The translations under genes and the position numbers were made by a program. A stretch of 64,000 nt of DNA, taken from the NCBI RefSeq assembly GCF_014084125.1, contig NZ_CP048405.1, forward strand, positions 4,154,001-4,218,000. Reading direction: 5' to 3'. Within the stretch, counting starts at the first letter, position 1; the number at the start of each line of letters is the position of its first letter. This stretch comes from Streptacidiphilus sp. PB12-B1b. Lineage in GTDB: Bacteria; Actinomycetota; Actinomycetes; Streptomycetales; Streptomycetaceae. The notes under the pieces were generated by a model. That model worked only from the letters and a program-made list of their open reading frames with translations, made no database searches and was not told the DNA's origin. Below are positions 18,955 through 27,560 of this stretch, piece by piece.

Positions 18955-19977
18955 TCAGCCCGGGGGCTGCCGGGTGCGGGTCCAGGTGAGCAGTTGCTCG
19001 GCCGTCCAGGTGTTGACCACCCGCTCGGGGGCGATGCCGCACTCCTCGGCCCGGGCGCAGCCCAGGATCTGCCAGTCGAGCTGGCCCGGCGCGTGGGCGT
19101 CGCTGTCGATCGCAAACAGCACGCCCGCGTTCCGGGCCGTCTCCAGCAGGCGGCGGGGCGGATCGAGGCGTTCCGGGCGGCTGTTGATCTCCACCGCCGT
19201 GCCGGCCTGCGCACAGGCGGCGAAGACCTGGTCGGCGTCGAAGGCCGACTCCGGCCGGGGCTTGCCGCCGAGCAGCCGCCCGGTGCAGTGGCCGAGGACG
19301 TCGACCAGCGGGTTGCCGACCGCCTCGACCAGGCGGCGGGTCATCGAGGCCGCGTCCATCCGCAGCTCGGAGTGGGCGGAGGCGACCACCAGGTCGAGCC
19401 GGTCCAGCAGCTCCGGCTCCTGGTCCAGGCCGCCGGCGCTGAGGATGTCGCACTCGATCCCGGTCAGCAGCCGGAACGGGGCGAGGGTCTCGTTGATCCC
19501 GGCCACCACGTCGAGCTGTTCGCGCAGCCGGTCGGCGCTGAGGCCGCGGGCGATCTTCAGCCGGGGCGAGTGGTCGGTCAGCACCGCCCACTCGTGGCCG
19601 AGCTCGCGGGCGGCGCGGGCCATGGCCGCGATCGGGCTGCCGCCGTCGGACCAGTCCGAGTGCAGGTGGCAGTCGCCGCGCAGCAGCGCCCGCAGCTCCC
19701 GGCCGCCCTCGGTCATCGGGGTGAGCGCCCGCTGCTCCAGATCGGCCAGGTACTCCGGGGTGCGGTCGGCGGCGGCCTCGGCGATGACTCGGGCGGTGGT
19801 CTTGCCGATGCCCTCCAGCTCGGTCAGCCGACCCGCGACCGCGCGTTGCAGCAGTTCGACCTGGGACAGGTCGCCCACCACCTCGGCGGCGTGGCGGAAC
19901 GCCCTGACCCGGTAGGTCGGCGCCTGTTCGCGCTCCAGCAGGAAGGCGATCCGTTCCAGTGCCTCAACCGGTTCCAT
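18955..19977 (-). CDS. PolX-like HhH plus PHP-domain phosphoesterase
   Basis: A 340-residue protein. Residues 1-90 match the 8-kDa HhH domain of family X polymerases (ALERIAFLLEREQ, YRVRAFRHAAEVVGDL, LTELEGIGKTTARVIAEAA). Residues about 105-330 form a PHP domain with a full set of metal ligands: CHLHSDWSDG, LTDHSPRL, TGIECDIL, ASAHSELR, GHCTGRLL, AVEINSRPERLD and IDSDAHAPGQ. The nucleotidyltransferase palm of PolX is absent. It is probably a DNA 3'-end or phosphoester-processing enzyme. It is divergent from the coiled-coil gene and sits beside the NHEJ genes. Confidence 0.85.
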   Translation of the reverse strand: MEPVEALERIAFLLEREQAPTYRVRAFRHAAEVVGDLSQVELLQRAVAGRLTELEGIGKTTARVIAEAAADRTPEYLADLEQRALTPMTEGGRELRALLRGDCHLHSDWSDGGSPIAAMARAARELGHEWAVLTDHSPRLKIARGLSADRLREQLDVVAGINETLAPFRLLTGIECDILSAGGLDQEPELLDRLDLVVASAHSELRMDAASMTRRLVEAVGNPLVDVLGHCTGRLLGGKPRPESAFDADQVFAACAQAGTAVEINSRPERLDPPRRLLETARNAGVLFAIDSDAHAPGQLDWQILGCARAEECGIAPERVVNTWTAEQLLTWTRTRQPPG

Positions 19978-20044
19978 GCCTGCCCGTATCCCCGCCAGAG
20001 GCCTCCGCATACCCGTACGGGGCAAAACAGGCGAATATAGACAC

Positions 20045-21058
20045 ATGGTGCAGGCGAGGAGAAGCGTCGGGGCGGACTTCGACGAGATCGCGGACGAGCT
20101 GTACGGGCTGCCCCCGCCGCAGTTCACCGAGGCCCGCAATGCCGCCGCCGACCGGGCCCGCGCGGCCGGGGAGCCGACGGTGGCCGCGCGGGTGCGCGCG
20201 CTGCGCCGCCCCACCCTGGGCGCCTGGCTGGCCAACCTGCTCTGCCGGGACCACCCGGAGGAGACCCGCTCGCTGCTGGAGCTGGCCTCCGGACTGCGCG
20301 ACGCCCAGGACCACCTGGACGGCGCACAGCTGCGGGAGCTGACCCGGCGCCGGCGGGCGCTGGTCTCGGCGCTGACCCGCCAGGCCGGGGCCTCGGCCGT
20401 ACGCGCCGGACTGCCCGTGGGCGAGGGCCCGCTGAGCGATCTGGAGCTGGCGCTGCAGGCCGTCCTCGCGGACCAGCAGGCCGCCGACGCCTTCGCCACC
20501 GGGCGGCTGACCAGCGTCCGGGGCAACGGGGCGGCGGCGGTGGTCCCGCAGTCGGCGGAGCCCGCGCGGTCCGCGCCCGCTCGCCCGAACGGCGCAGCCG
20601 GTGCGGGGCGCAGCGCCGAGAAGCCACCGCGATCCGAACGCGCCGAGCAGGCGGAGCGGGCCGAGCGCGCCGAGCAGGCCCGGCGCGCCGCCGAGCAGGC
20701 CCGGCGCGCCGCCGAGGAGGCGCGGCGGGCCGAACGGGCCGAGCGGATCGAGCGGGCCCGGCGGGCGCAGGCCGAGGCGGAGCGCTTGGCCAAGGCGGCG
20801 GACGCGGCGGCCACCGCGGCCCGCCGGGAGCTGGAGCGGGCCACGGCCCAGCGCGAGCGCGCGCACCAGCGCGTCGAGGAGCTGAGCCAGCAGCTGGTCC
20901 GGATCAGGGCCGAGGAGCGTGAGGCGGTGGCCGCCGAGCGCGCCAACCGGACCAGGGTGGAGACCACCGACCGCGAGGCCCGGCGGGCCGAGGCCCGCGC
21001 CCGCGAGGCCCGGCAGCGGCTGCAGCACCTGCGGCAGCCGCAGCACCAGGGGGCCTGA
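20045..21058 (+). CDS. coiled-coil protein of the NHEJ locus, function unknown
   Basis: A 337-residue protein. The N-terminal 150 residues are globular and helical (DFDEIADELYGLPPPQFTEARN, PTLGAWLANLLCRDHPEE). From about residue 200 it is a long Arg/Glu/Ala-rich coiled coil (repeats of RAEQARRAAEQ, RAERAERIER) without membrane segments. Similar proteins are commonly found next to Ku genes in streptomycetes, which suggests a structural or scaffolding role in repair; this is inference. The coiled-coil DNA is repetitive (about 20640-20760). The ATG at 20045 starts the globular part. Confidence 0.75.
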   Translation: MVQARRSVGADFDEIADELYGLPPPQFTEARNAAADRARAAGEPTVAARVRALRRPTLGAWLANLLCRDHPEETRSLLELASGLRDAQDHLDGAQLRELTRRRRALVSALTRQAGASAVRAGLPVGEGPLSDLELALQAVLADQQAADAFATGRLTSVRGNGAAAVVPQSAEPARSAPARPNGAAGAGRSAEKPPRSERAEQAERAERAEQARRAAEQARRAAEEARRAERAERIERARRAQAEAERLAKAADAAATAARRELERATAQRERAHQRVEELSQQLVRIRAEEREAVAAERANRTRVETTDREARRAEARAREARQRLQHLRQPQHQGA

Positions 21059-21144
21059 GCCGGGCGGCGAACCGGGCGGCCAAGAAGCAGGACCGGAGCG
21101 GGGCAGCCCCACCGGCCGATGACGGACCGAAGGAGAGCGAGACG

Positions 21145-22248
21145 ATGGCACGACCGATATGGACAGGGGCTCTGAGCTTCGGCCTGGTCACCGTTCCGGT
21201 CCGGCTGTACAGCGCGACCGAGGACCACACCACGCACTTCCGGCAGATCCAGCGCGGCACCGCCGACCGGGTGCGGATGCGCCGGGTCAACGAGCGCACC
21301 GGCGAGGAGGTGGCCTTCGACGACATCGTCAAGGGCTACGACCTCGGCGAGGAGCAGTACGTGATCATCGAGCCCGGCGAGTTGGAGGAGATCGCCCCCG
21401 GACGCTCCCGGGTGATCGAGGTCTCCGCCTTCGTGGACCTCGCGGAGGTGGACCCGATCTACTTCAGCTCCACCTACTACCTGGCGCCGCGCGGCGAGGA
21501 GTTCACCCAGATCTACTCGCTGCTGCTGGAGGCGCTGGAGGACAGCCAGCGGGCCGCCGTCGCCACCTTCGTCATGCGCGGCAAGGAGTACCTGACCACG
21601 ATCCGCCCGGCCGGGAACGTGCTGGAGATGCACACCCTGCACTACGCGGACGAGGTCCGGGATCCGGCCGTGGAGCTGCCGGAGCTGCCGGAGCGGACCC
21701 AGGTCGACGCCGAGCAGCTGGCCGCCGCCAAGCAGCTGATCGACCTGCTCAGCACCGAGTGGAACCCGGCCGAGTACCGCGACTCCTTCGAGGACCGGGT
21801 GCACGAGCTGATCGACGCCAAGCGCGCCGGGCACGAGGTGGTCACCGCCGCCGAGCCGCCCGGCGCCACCAATGTCATCGACCTGATGGAGGCGCTGCGG
21901 CGCAGCCTGGACCGGGCCGGGGGCCCGCAGCCCGCACAGCCCGCGAACGAGGACGGCAACGGGGACGGCGGCGGGGACGGCGGCGGCACCAACGGCAGCA
22001 GCAACGGCGGCGCCCGGGCCGGGACCGCCCGGCGGCCGAAGGCCGCACCCGCCGCCGCCGACGGCCGCGCCGGGCACGCGGGCTCGGGTCGCGGCCGCTC
22101 CCGGGAGAAGCTGTCCGACCTGACCAAGTCCGAGCTGTACAGCAAGGCCGCCGACCTGGACATCCCCGGGCGGTCCTCGATGACCCGTGAGGACCTCATC
22201 GACGTGCTCGGCAAGGTCCGGGCGCCGCGCAAGCGCGCCTCCGCGTGA
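21145..22248 (+). CDS. ku: Ku protein, non-homologous end joining
   Basis: A 367-residue homodimeric DNA-end-binding protein. The Ku core starts MARPIWTGALSFGLVTVPV and continues RLYSATEDHTTHFRQIQ and YYLAPRGEEFTQIYSLLLEAL. After the core comes a Gly/Asn/Asp-rich flexible linker (about residues 265-290), a basic Ala/Arg stretch and a Rho_N/SAP-like tail with DLTKSELYSKAADLDIPGRS near the C-terminus. GAAGGAGAG precedes the ATG. It recruits LigD-type ligase and polymerase, both encoded downstream. The stop overlaps the ligase start as TGATG. Confidence 0.95.
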   Translation: MARPIWTGALSFGLVTVPVRLYSATEDHTTHFRQIQRGTADRVRMRRVNERTGEEVAFDDIVKGYDLGEEQYVIIEPGELEEIAPGRSRVIEVSAFVDLAEVDPIYFSSTYYLAPRGEEFTQIYSLLLEALEDSQRAAVATFVMRGKEYLTTIRPAGNVLEMHTLHYADEVRDPAVELPELPERTQVDAEQLAAAKQLIDLLSTEWNPAEYRDSFEDRVHELIDAKRAGHEVVTAAEPPGATNVIDLMEALRRSLDRAGGPQPAQPANEDGNGDGGGDGGGTNGSSNGGARAGTARRPKAAPAAADGRAGHAGSGRGRSREKLSDLTKSELYSKAADLDIPGRSSMTREDLIDVLGKVRAPRKRASA

Positions 22249-23252
22249 TGGCCGCCGACCTGCGGGCCTCCACGCCCGCTCCGACCGGCCTGCCCGCGCT
22301 GCACCCCATGCTGGCGTCCACCGGGCCGATGCCCGGCACCCCCGCCGACTGGGCCTTCGAGGTGAAGTGGGACGGCATGCGGGTCCTGTGCTACCTGGAC
22401 GGCGCGGGCGGGCTGCGGCTGCAGTCCCGGGCGGGCAACGACGCCACCGCCCGCTACCCCGAACTGGAGAGCCTGGTCGGGCTGCTGCCGCAGGACGCCG
22501 TCCTGGACGGCGAGGTGATCGCCGCGGACGCCCACGGGCGGCCGTCGTTCAGCCGGCTCCAGCAGCGGATGACGCTGCGCAGCCCGATCCAGATCAAGAC
22601 CGCCAGCGTCAGCGTCCCGGTGACGCTGCTGGTGTTCGACGTGCTGTGGCTGGGCGGCACCGCCACCACCGACCTGGCGTACACCGGGCGCAGGCACCTG
22701 CTGGAGGCGCTGGAGCTGCACGGCGACCATGTGCTGGTACCGCCCGCCTGGCCGGGCGAGGCGGTGGAGGAGGCCCGGCAGTGGACCAGGGAGCACGGGC
22801 TGGAAGGGATGATCGCCAAGCGCCTGGACTCGCCCTACCGACCGGGCAAGCGCACCCGGGACTGGGTGAAGCTGAAGAACGTCCGCACCGCCGACGTCTT
22901 CGTCGGCGCGTGGGTGCCCGCCGACGCCCGGGCCACCTCGGTCAAGGCGCTGCTGGTGGGCATCGCCGGGGCGGGCGGGCTGCGCTACGCGGGCGCGGTC
23001 GGCACCGGCTTCTCCCAGGCCGAGCGCACCGCCCTGGCCGAGGTGCTGCGCCGGCTGGACTCCCGGACGGCGCCGTTCGCGGACGGCATCGCCGGGATCG
23101 ACCGGGGCGAGCCGGTGCGCTTCGTCCGGCCGGTGCTGCACGGCGAGGTGGAGTTCCTGGAGACCACCGTGCACGGCCACCTGCGCCAGCCGGTCTGGAA
23201 GGGGCTGCGCGGCGCCCGGCAGGACGAGCCCCCGCCGTACGGCCCGTCCTGA
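22248..23252 (+). CDS. ATP-dependent DNA ligase, LigD ligase-domain type
   Basis: A 334-residue stand-alone ligase equal to the ligase domain of LigD. The adenylated Lys lies in FEVKWDGMRVLCY; other nucleotidyltransferase motifs are LDGEVIAAD, HGLEGMIAKRLDS and RTRDWVKLKNV, followed by an OB-fold (VFVGAWVPAD to RQPVWKGLR). It seals breaks brought together by Ku. The ATG at 22248 overlaps the Ku stop; a GTG at 22245 is an alternative. It lacks the polymerase and phosphoesterase domains, consistent with the separate polymerase gene downstream. Confidence 0.93.
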   Translation: MAADLRASTPAPTGLPALHPMLASTGPMPGTPADWAFEVKWDGMRVLCYLDGAGGLRLQSRAGNDATARYPELESLVGLLPQDAVLDGEVIAADAHGRPSFSRLQQRMTLRSPIQIKTASVSVPVTLLVFDVLWLGGTATTDLAYTGRRHLLEALELHGDHVLVPPAWPGEAVEEARQWTREHGLEGMIAKRLDSPYRPGKRTRDWVKLKNVRTADVFVGAWVPADARATSVKALLVGIAGAGGLRYAGAVGTGFSQAERTALAEVLRRLDSRTAPFADGIAGIDRGEPVRFVRPVLHGEVEFLETTVHGHLRQPVWKGLRGARQDEPPPYGPS

Positions 23253-23280
23253 GGCGGGGCCGTACGGCGGGGGCAGGGGT

Positions 23281-23607
23281 TCAGGAGCGGCCCAGCGCGT
23301 GCTGGAGCTGCTGCTTGTTCATGGTCGAGCGGCCCTTGATGTTGCGTTGCTTGGCCTCGTTGTAGAGCTGGTCGTAGGTCGGGCCGCCCGCTCCCCGGTG
23401 CGAGCGCAGCCCGCCGCGCCGGGAGGAGGAGATGTCGTGGGTGGAGCTGCGGCTGGCCGTCTTGGACTCCCCGCTGCGGGCCCGCTCCTTGTTGACCGTG
23501 CGCGCGGCGATCTCCTTGGCGCGCTTGTCGCTCGACCCGCGGTCCTTGAGGCTGTCCTTGATGTGCTCGTACTGCCGTTCCCGCTTGGGACTGGAACCCG
23601 ATGGCAT
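23281..23607 (-). CDS. small basic protein with Rho_N/SAP-like tail (plasmid-stabilisation-like)
   Basis: A 108-residue basic protein from an ATG preceded by GAGGAGG. The first 60 residues are charged and helical (KRERQYEHIKDSLKDRGSS, AKEIAARTVNKERA). The C-terminus (TYDQLYNEAKQRNIKGRS, then TMNKQQLQHAL) is a Rho_N/SAP-like fold similar to the tail of the neighbouring Ku. Related streptomycete proteins are often named plasmid stabilisation protein, but no plasmid function is shown. It converges on the ligase gene with a 28-bp gap. DNA binding is likely. Confidence 0.8.
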   Translation of the reverse strand: MPSGSSPKRERQYEHIKDSLKDRGSSDKRAKEIAARTVNKERARSGESKTASRSSTHDISSSRRGGLRSHRGAGGPTYDQLYNEAKQRNIKGRSTMNKQQLQHALGRS

Positions 23608-23900
23608 GACCTGCCTCCTCGTCCTCGTCTGTCTGCCCGCATCTCGCGTACCCCGGCCGGTCGGCGACATACGCCGATCTCACCCGTTCGGCGGTATCCG
23701 GCCGGGGGTGGACCACCGTTGGGGCACTTCATTGGCGTCCGCCTGCCGGGCCGCGCAGGCTGGAGGTACGGCCGGGGCGAACCGGGCGAACGGCACGGAC
23801 CGCCCCGACTGCCCGCCCGGGTTCGGGGTAAGCGGCCCGTGGATCCGGCCGGGACCGAGCCGGACCGCAGCTGAACCGATCGACCGGCAGGAGCCGTGCC

Positions 23901-24104
23901 ATGACCATCCCCTCGCCCACCGACCCCGACATCCGTCCGGTCGGCCCCGATCCGGTGCCGTCCCCTCCCCCGCTGCCGCCGGTGCACCCGGAGCCGGAGC
24001 CGCCGTTGCCGGTGCCCGACCCCACGCCCCCGCTGCCCGATCCCGATCCGGTGCCCCCGCCGACCCCGGAGCCCGCCCCGGTGGGCCGCACCGCCCGCGC
24101 CTGA
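23901..24104 (+). CDS. proline-rich 67-residue protein
   Basis: A short frame with a good ribosome site (GGCAGGAG, 7 nt before the ATG) and strong GC at third positions. Almost half the residues are Pro, arranged as P-x, PP and PEP/PDP runs from residue 18 to 60; it must be an extended polyproline chain. There is no signal peptide or membrane segment. It lies 20 bp before the aldehyde dehydrogenase and is probably co-transcribed with it. Function unknown. Confidence 0.55.
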   Translation: MTIPSPTDPDIRPVGPDPVPSPPPLPPVHPEPEPPLPVPDPTPPLPDPDPVPPPTPEPAPVGRTARA

Positions 24105-24124
24105 CCAGCCGAAAGGAGGGCGGC

Positions 24125-25534
24125 ATGCCGATCGCCGTCATCGACCCCGCCACCGGAAAGACCCTGCAGACGTTCGACCCCCTGGACGCCGAGGGCATCG
24201 AGACCCGCCTCGCCCGCGCCGCGGCCACCTTCGCCGAGTACCGGCTGACATCCTTCGCCGAACGCGCGGCGCTGCTGCGCACCGCCGCCGACCTGCTGGA
24301 GGCCGACACCGAGGCAACCGCGCGCACCATGACCGAGGAGATGGGCAAGCCGCTGGCGCAGGCCAAGGCCGAGGTCGCCAAGTGCGCCAAGAGCATGCGC
24401 TGGTACGCCGACCGGGCCCCCTCGCTGCTGGCGGACGAGCTGCCCGACCCGGCCGACGTCGCCGACTCCGGCGCGGTGGCCGCGCACGTCAGCTACCGGC
24501 CGCTGGGCCCGGTGCTCGCGGTCATGCCGTGGAACTTTCCGCTGTGGCAGGTGATCCGCTTCGCCGCGCCGGCCCTGATGGCGGGCAATGTGGCGCTGCT
24601 CAAGCACGCCTCGAACGTGCCGCGCTGCGCGCTGCTGTTGGAGGACCTCTTCGCCCGGGCGGGCTTCCCCGCCGGGTGCTTCCAGACCCTGCTCATTTCC
24701 TCCGGCGCGGTCGAGGCGATCATCCGCGATCCCCGGGTGGAGGCGGTGACGCTGACCGGCAGCGAGGCCGCCGGGCGCGCGGTCGCGGCGGTCGCCGGGG
24801 ACGAGGTCAAGCACAGCGTGCTGGAACTCGGCGGCAGCGACCCGTTCCTGGTGCTGCCCTCGGCGGACGTGGCCAGGGCTGCGCAGGTCGCGGTCACCGC
24901 CCGGGTGCAGAACAACGGCCAGTCCTGCATCGCGTCCAAGCGCTTCATCGTCCACCGGGACGTCTACGACGCCTTCGCGGAGGAGTTCACCGCCCGGATG
25001 GCCGCCCTGCGCGTCGGCGATCCGATGCTGCCGGACACCGACGTCGGCCCGCTGGCCACCGAGCAGGGCCGGGCCGACCTGGAGGAGCTGGTCGAGGACG
25101 CGCTGCGGCGGGGCGCGACCGCGCGCTGCGGCGGACGCCGGCCGGCCGACCTGAGCGCGGGCTGGTTCTACGAGCCGACCGTGCTGACCGGCATCACCCC
25201 CGAGATGCGGATCCACCACGAGGAGTGCTTCGGCCCGGTGGCCGCGCTGTACCGGGTGGACAGCCTGGAGGACGCGGTGGCCGTGGCCAACGACTCCCCG
25301 TTCGGCCTCAGCTCCAGCGCCTGGACCCAGGACCCGGCCGAACAGGACGTCCTGGCCCGCGATCTGGCGGCCGGCGGCGTCTTCTTCAACGGCATGACCG
25401 CCTCGCACGCCGCGCTGCCCTTCGGCGGCGTCAAGCGCTCCGGGTACGGCCGTGAGCTGTCCGCCCACGGCATCCGCGAGTTCTGCAACATCACCACCGT
25501 CTGGTACGGGCCGACGGACAGCCCGTCCGCCTGA
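24125..25534 (+). CDS. NAD(P)-dependent aldehyde dehydrogenase, succinate-semialdehyde type
   Basis: A 469-residue ALDH. Catalytic Cys lies in NNGQSCIASKRF, the general base Glu in VLELGGSDPFLV, the oxyanion Asn in MPWNFPLW and the cofactor loop in LTGSEAAG; EECFGPVAALYRV and PFGGVKRSGYGREL close the fold. The overall pattern fits succinate-semialdehyde dehydrogenase-like enzymes. AAAGGAGG precedes the ATG. It lies inside the NHEJ gene group, 29 bp before the polymerase gene; a detoxification role for reactive aldehydes is possible but not shown. Confidence 0.9.
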   Translation: MPIAVIDPATGKTLQTFDPLDAEGIETRLARAAATFAEYRLTSFAERAALLRTAADLLEADTEATARTMTEEMGKPLAQAKAEVAKCAKSMRWYADRAPSLLADELPDPADVADSGAVAAHVSYRPLGPVLAVMPWNFPLWQVIRFAAPALMAGNVALLKHASNVPRCALLLEDLFARAGFPAGCFQTLLISSGAVEAIIRDPRVEAVTLTGSEAAGRAVAAVAGDEVKHSVLELGGSDPFLVLPSADVARAAQVAVTARVQNNGQSCIASKRFIVHRDVYDAFAEEFTARMAALRVGDPMLPDTDVGPLATEQGRADLEELVEDALRRGATARCGGRRPADLSAGWFYEPTVLTGITPEMRIHHEECFGPVAALYRVDSLEDAVAVANDSPFGLSSSAWTQDPAEQDVLARDLAAGGVFFNGMTASHAALPFGGVKRSGYGRELSAHGIREFCNITTVWYGPTDSPSA

Positions 25535-25563
25535 CCGGTGGACGCCGCCCCCCAGGAGGGACG

Positions 25564-26460
25564 ATGGCCGAGGACCGCACCGTCGTGGAGATCGACGGAC
25601 GCCGGGTGTCGCTGTCCCACCTGGGGCGGCTGCTCTATCCGGGCAGCGGCACCACCAAGGCGGGCGTGCTGCACTACTACACGCAGGTCGCGCCCGCCCT
25701 GCTGCCGCACCTCGCGGACCGCCCGGCGAGCTTTCTGCGCTGCCCCGACGGCGTGGACGGCGAGCGGTTCTGGGCCAAGAACATCCCGCTGGGCGCGCCG
25801 GACTGGATCCCCACCCTGGACGTCGTCCACCACGCGGGCAGCACCCGGCAGATCGTGCTGGCGGACCTGGCCACGCTGATGTGGTCGGCCAATTTGTCCA
25901 ATCTGGAGATCCACGTGCCGCAGTGGCGCATCGCGCCCGAGCTGCACGACCGGCTGGTCGTCGACCTGGACCCGGGCGAGGGCACGACCATGCTGCACTG
26001 CTGCGCCGCCGCCCTGGCGGTGCGCCAGGCCCTGGAGCGGGACGGACTGCGGGCGTGGCCCAAGACGTCCGGCTCCAAGGGCCTGCACCTGGGCGTGCCG
26101 CTGCGGCCCACCGCGGCCGGGCGGGTCAGCCGCTACGCCGAGCGCCTGGCCCGGCGGCTGGCGACCGACCTGCCCGAGCTGATCGTCAGCCGGATGGCGG
26201 TCGAGGCCCGCCGGGGGCGGGTCTTCCTGGACTGGTCGCAGAACGCCAGCGCCAAGACCACGGTCGCGCCGTACTCGCTGCGCGCCCGCAGCGTCCCGAC
26301 CGTCTCGGCGCCGGTCACCTGGGCGGAGGTCGCCGACTGCCGGGATCCGGCCGGGCTGGTGTTCACCGCCGACCAGGTCGCCGAGCGGCTCGCCCGGGAC
26401 GGCGACCTGTGGGCGCAACTGACCGACCCGGAGGCGGCCCAGGAGCTGCCGGCGGGGTGA
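25564..26460 (+). CDS. LigD-type polymerase/primase for NHEJ
   Basis: A 298-residue archaeo-eukaryotic-primase-type polymerase matching the LigD polymerase domain. Motifs are LLYPGSGTTKAGVLHYYTQV at the N-terminus, catalytic acidic pair in RLVVDLDPGEG, KTSGSKGLHLGVP (nucleotide-binding Ser/His) and RVFLDWSQNASAKTTVAPYSLR with the third Asp. It fills gaps with NTPs at Ku-held ends. An AGGAGG site lies before the ATG. With Ku and ligase it completes the pathway; no LigD 3'-phosphoesterase domain is seen. Confidence 0.92.
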   Translation: MAEDRTVVEIDGRRVSLSHLGRLLYPGSGTTKAGVLHYYTQVAPALLPHLADRPASFLRCPDGVDGERFWAKNIPLGAPDWIPTLDVVHHAGSTRQIVLADLATLMWSANLSNLEIHVPQWRIAPELHDRLVVDLDPGEGTTMLHCCAAALAVRQALERDGLRAWPKTSGSKGLHLGVPLRPTAAGRVSRYAERLARRLATDLPELIVSRMAVEARRGRVFLDWSQNASAKTTVAPYSLRARSVPTVSAPVTWAEVADCRDPAGLVFTADQVAERLARDGDLWAQLTDPEAAQELPAG

Positions 26461-26780
26461 GCGCGCGGGCGATTGCGGCGGCCCGGTGGACGCCCGGATG
26501 TCACTTGGGGATGTCGCCCGGATGGGCCGTCCCGGTGGCGCCACGGCCGGCAGCCCGCAGGCTTGGTGTCAGGGCCGGCACGGAGTCGGCCCTTCGGCGA
26601 AGCAGTCCGCTTCCCGACGAGCCGGGTCGCCCGAGGCGATCGCGTCCACTCAATGGCGGATGGTATGCACACGGTCGATTGCCCGGTCCCTGACCGGCAG
26701 ACGACTCCCTGGCGACCGATGGCTCGACCCAGGCCCGATCGGGCCGCCCCCCAGACGTTGCCAGTAGCAGGAGGACCAGA
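26461..26780. other. 320-bp intergenic region, no gene recognised
   Basis: Short frames here have no ribosome site and mixed codon usage. The last 20 bases hold the GGAGG site of the next gene. No hairpin or repeat stands out. Confidence 0.5.
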
Positions 26781-27362
26781 ATGGCTCGCGCCATGTCCGC
26801 AGACGACACCCACATACCCGACGTTCACCCGGCCGCGGCAGGCCCGGTGAACTCCCGACCCGGGGCCGGCCCTGGCTCAGGGCCGCTGCTGGAGGCGGTC
26901 GCCGTCCAGCGGCCGGTACCGGAACTCGCCCAACTGGTGACGATCCTGAACGAGAGCGACCGCCACGCCCACGCCCAGGAGATGCTCAACACGGCGGCGG
27001 CCCTGCGTCCGGTGGAGGACGTCGCCGCGATGCTCCCGCTGCTCGGCGGCGGCCAGGCCGTCGAGGCCCTGCACCAGGCCGCCGCACGGCGTCCGGTCGA
27101 CGAACTCGCCCGGCTGGTGCGGCGGTTGAACGAGAGCGGCCAACCCGCCCACGCACAGGAGGTGTTGGACACCGCCGCGACCGTGCGGACGGTGCAGGAC
27201 GTCGCCGCGATGGTCCCGCTCCTCGGCGACCAGGTGCCCGCGGACGCGCTGCACAGCGCTGCCGCGCGACGTCCGGTCGAGGAACTGGCCCAGCTGGTGG
27301 GCCACTTGGACCAGGCGTCCGCATCCGAGGCGCAGCAGGGCCGTTGGCGGCGACGCCGCTGA
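26781..27362 (+). CDS. 60-residue tandem-repeat helical protein
   Basis: A 193-residue protein with CAGGAGGACC before the ATG. After a Pro/Gly-rich N-terminus it has 2.5 copies of an exactly 60-residue repeat (residues 44-103, 104-163, 164-193; 180-bp DNA units from 26910). Each unit has two helical hairpins, RPVxELAxLVxxLNES followed by AHAQExLxTAA, then VxDVAAMxPLL. It looks like an alpha-solenoid scaffold. There is no signal peptide; the last residues are Arg-rich. Function unknown. Confidence 0.75.
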   Translation: MARAMSADDTHIPDVHPAAAGPVNSRPGAGPGSGPLLEAVAVQRPVPELAQLVTILNESDRHAHAQEMLNTAAALRPVEDVAAMLPLLGGGQAVEALHQAAARRPVDELARLVRRLNESGQPAHAQEVLDTAATVRTVQDVAAMVPLLGDQVPADALHSAAARRPVEELAQLVGHLDQASASEAQQGRWRRRR

Positions 27363-27560
27363 GGCCGGGCCAGGGTGACGGGGAGCCGATGCTTCCCGCC
27401 ACCCCGGCCGCCACAGAACCCATATGACGGTACGTCACTTTCGTCCGGGGTGATTCCGCCGGAACGGGAACGGGACCGCGGGGTCGCGGTCCATGATCAC
27501 CCTCCGGAACCCCGCCTGTGCCCGCCCCATGCCCGTGCCCTCGTCCAGGAAGAACCCGCC

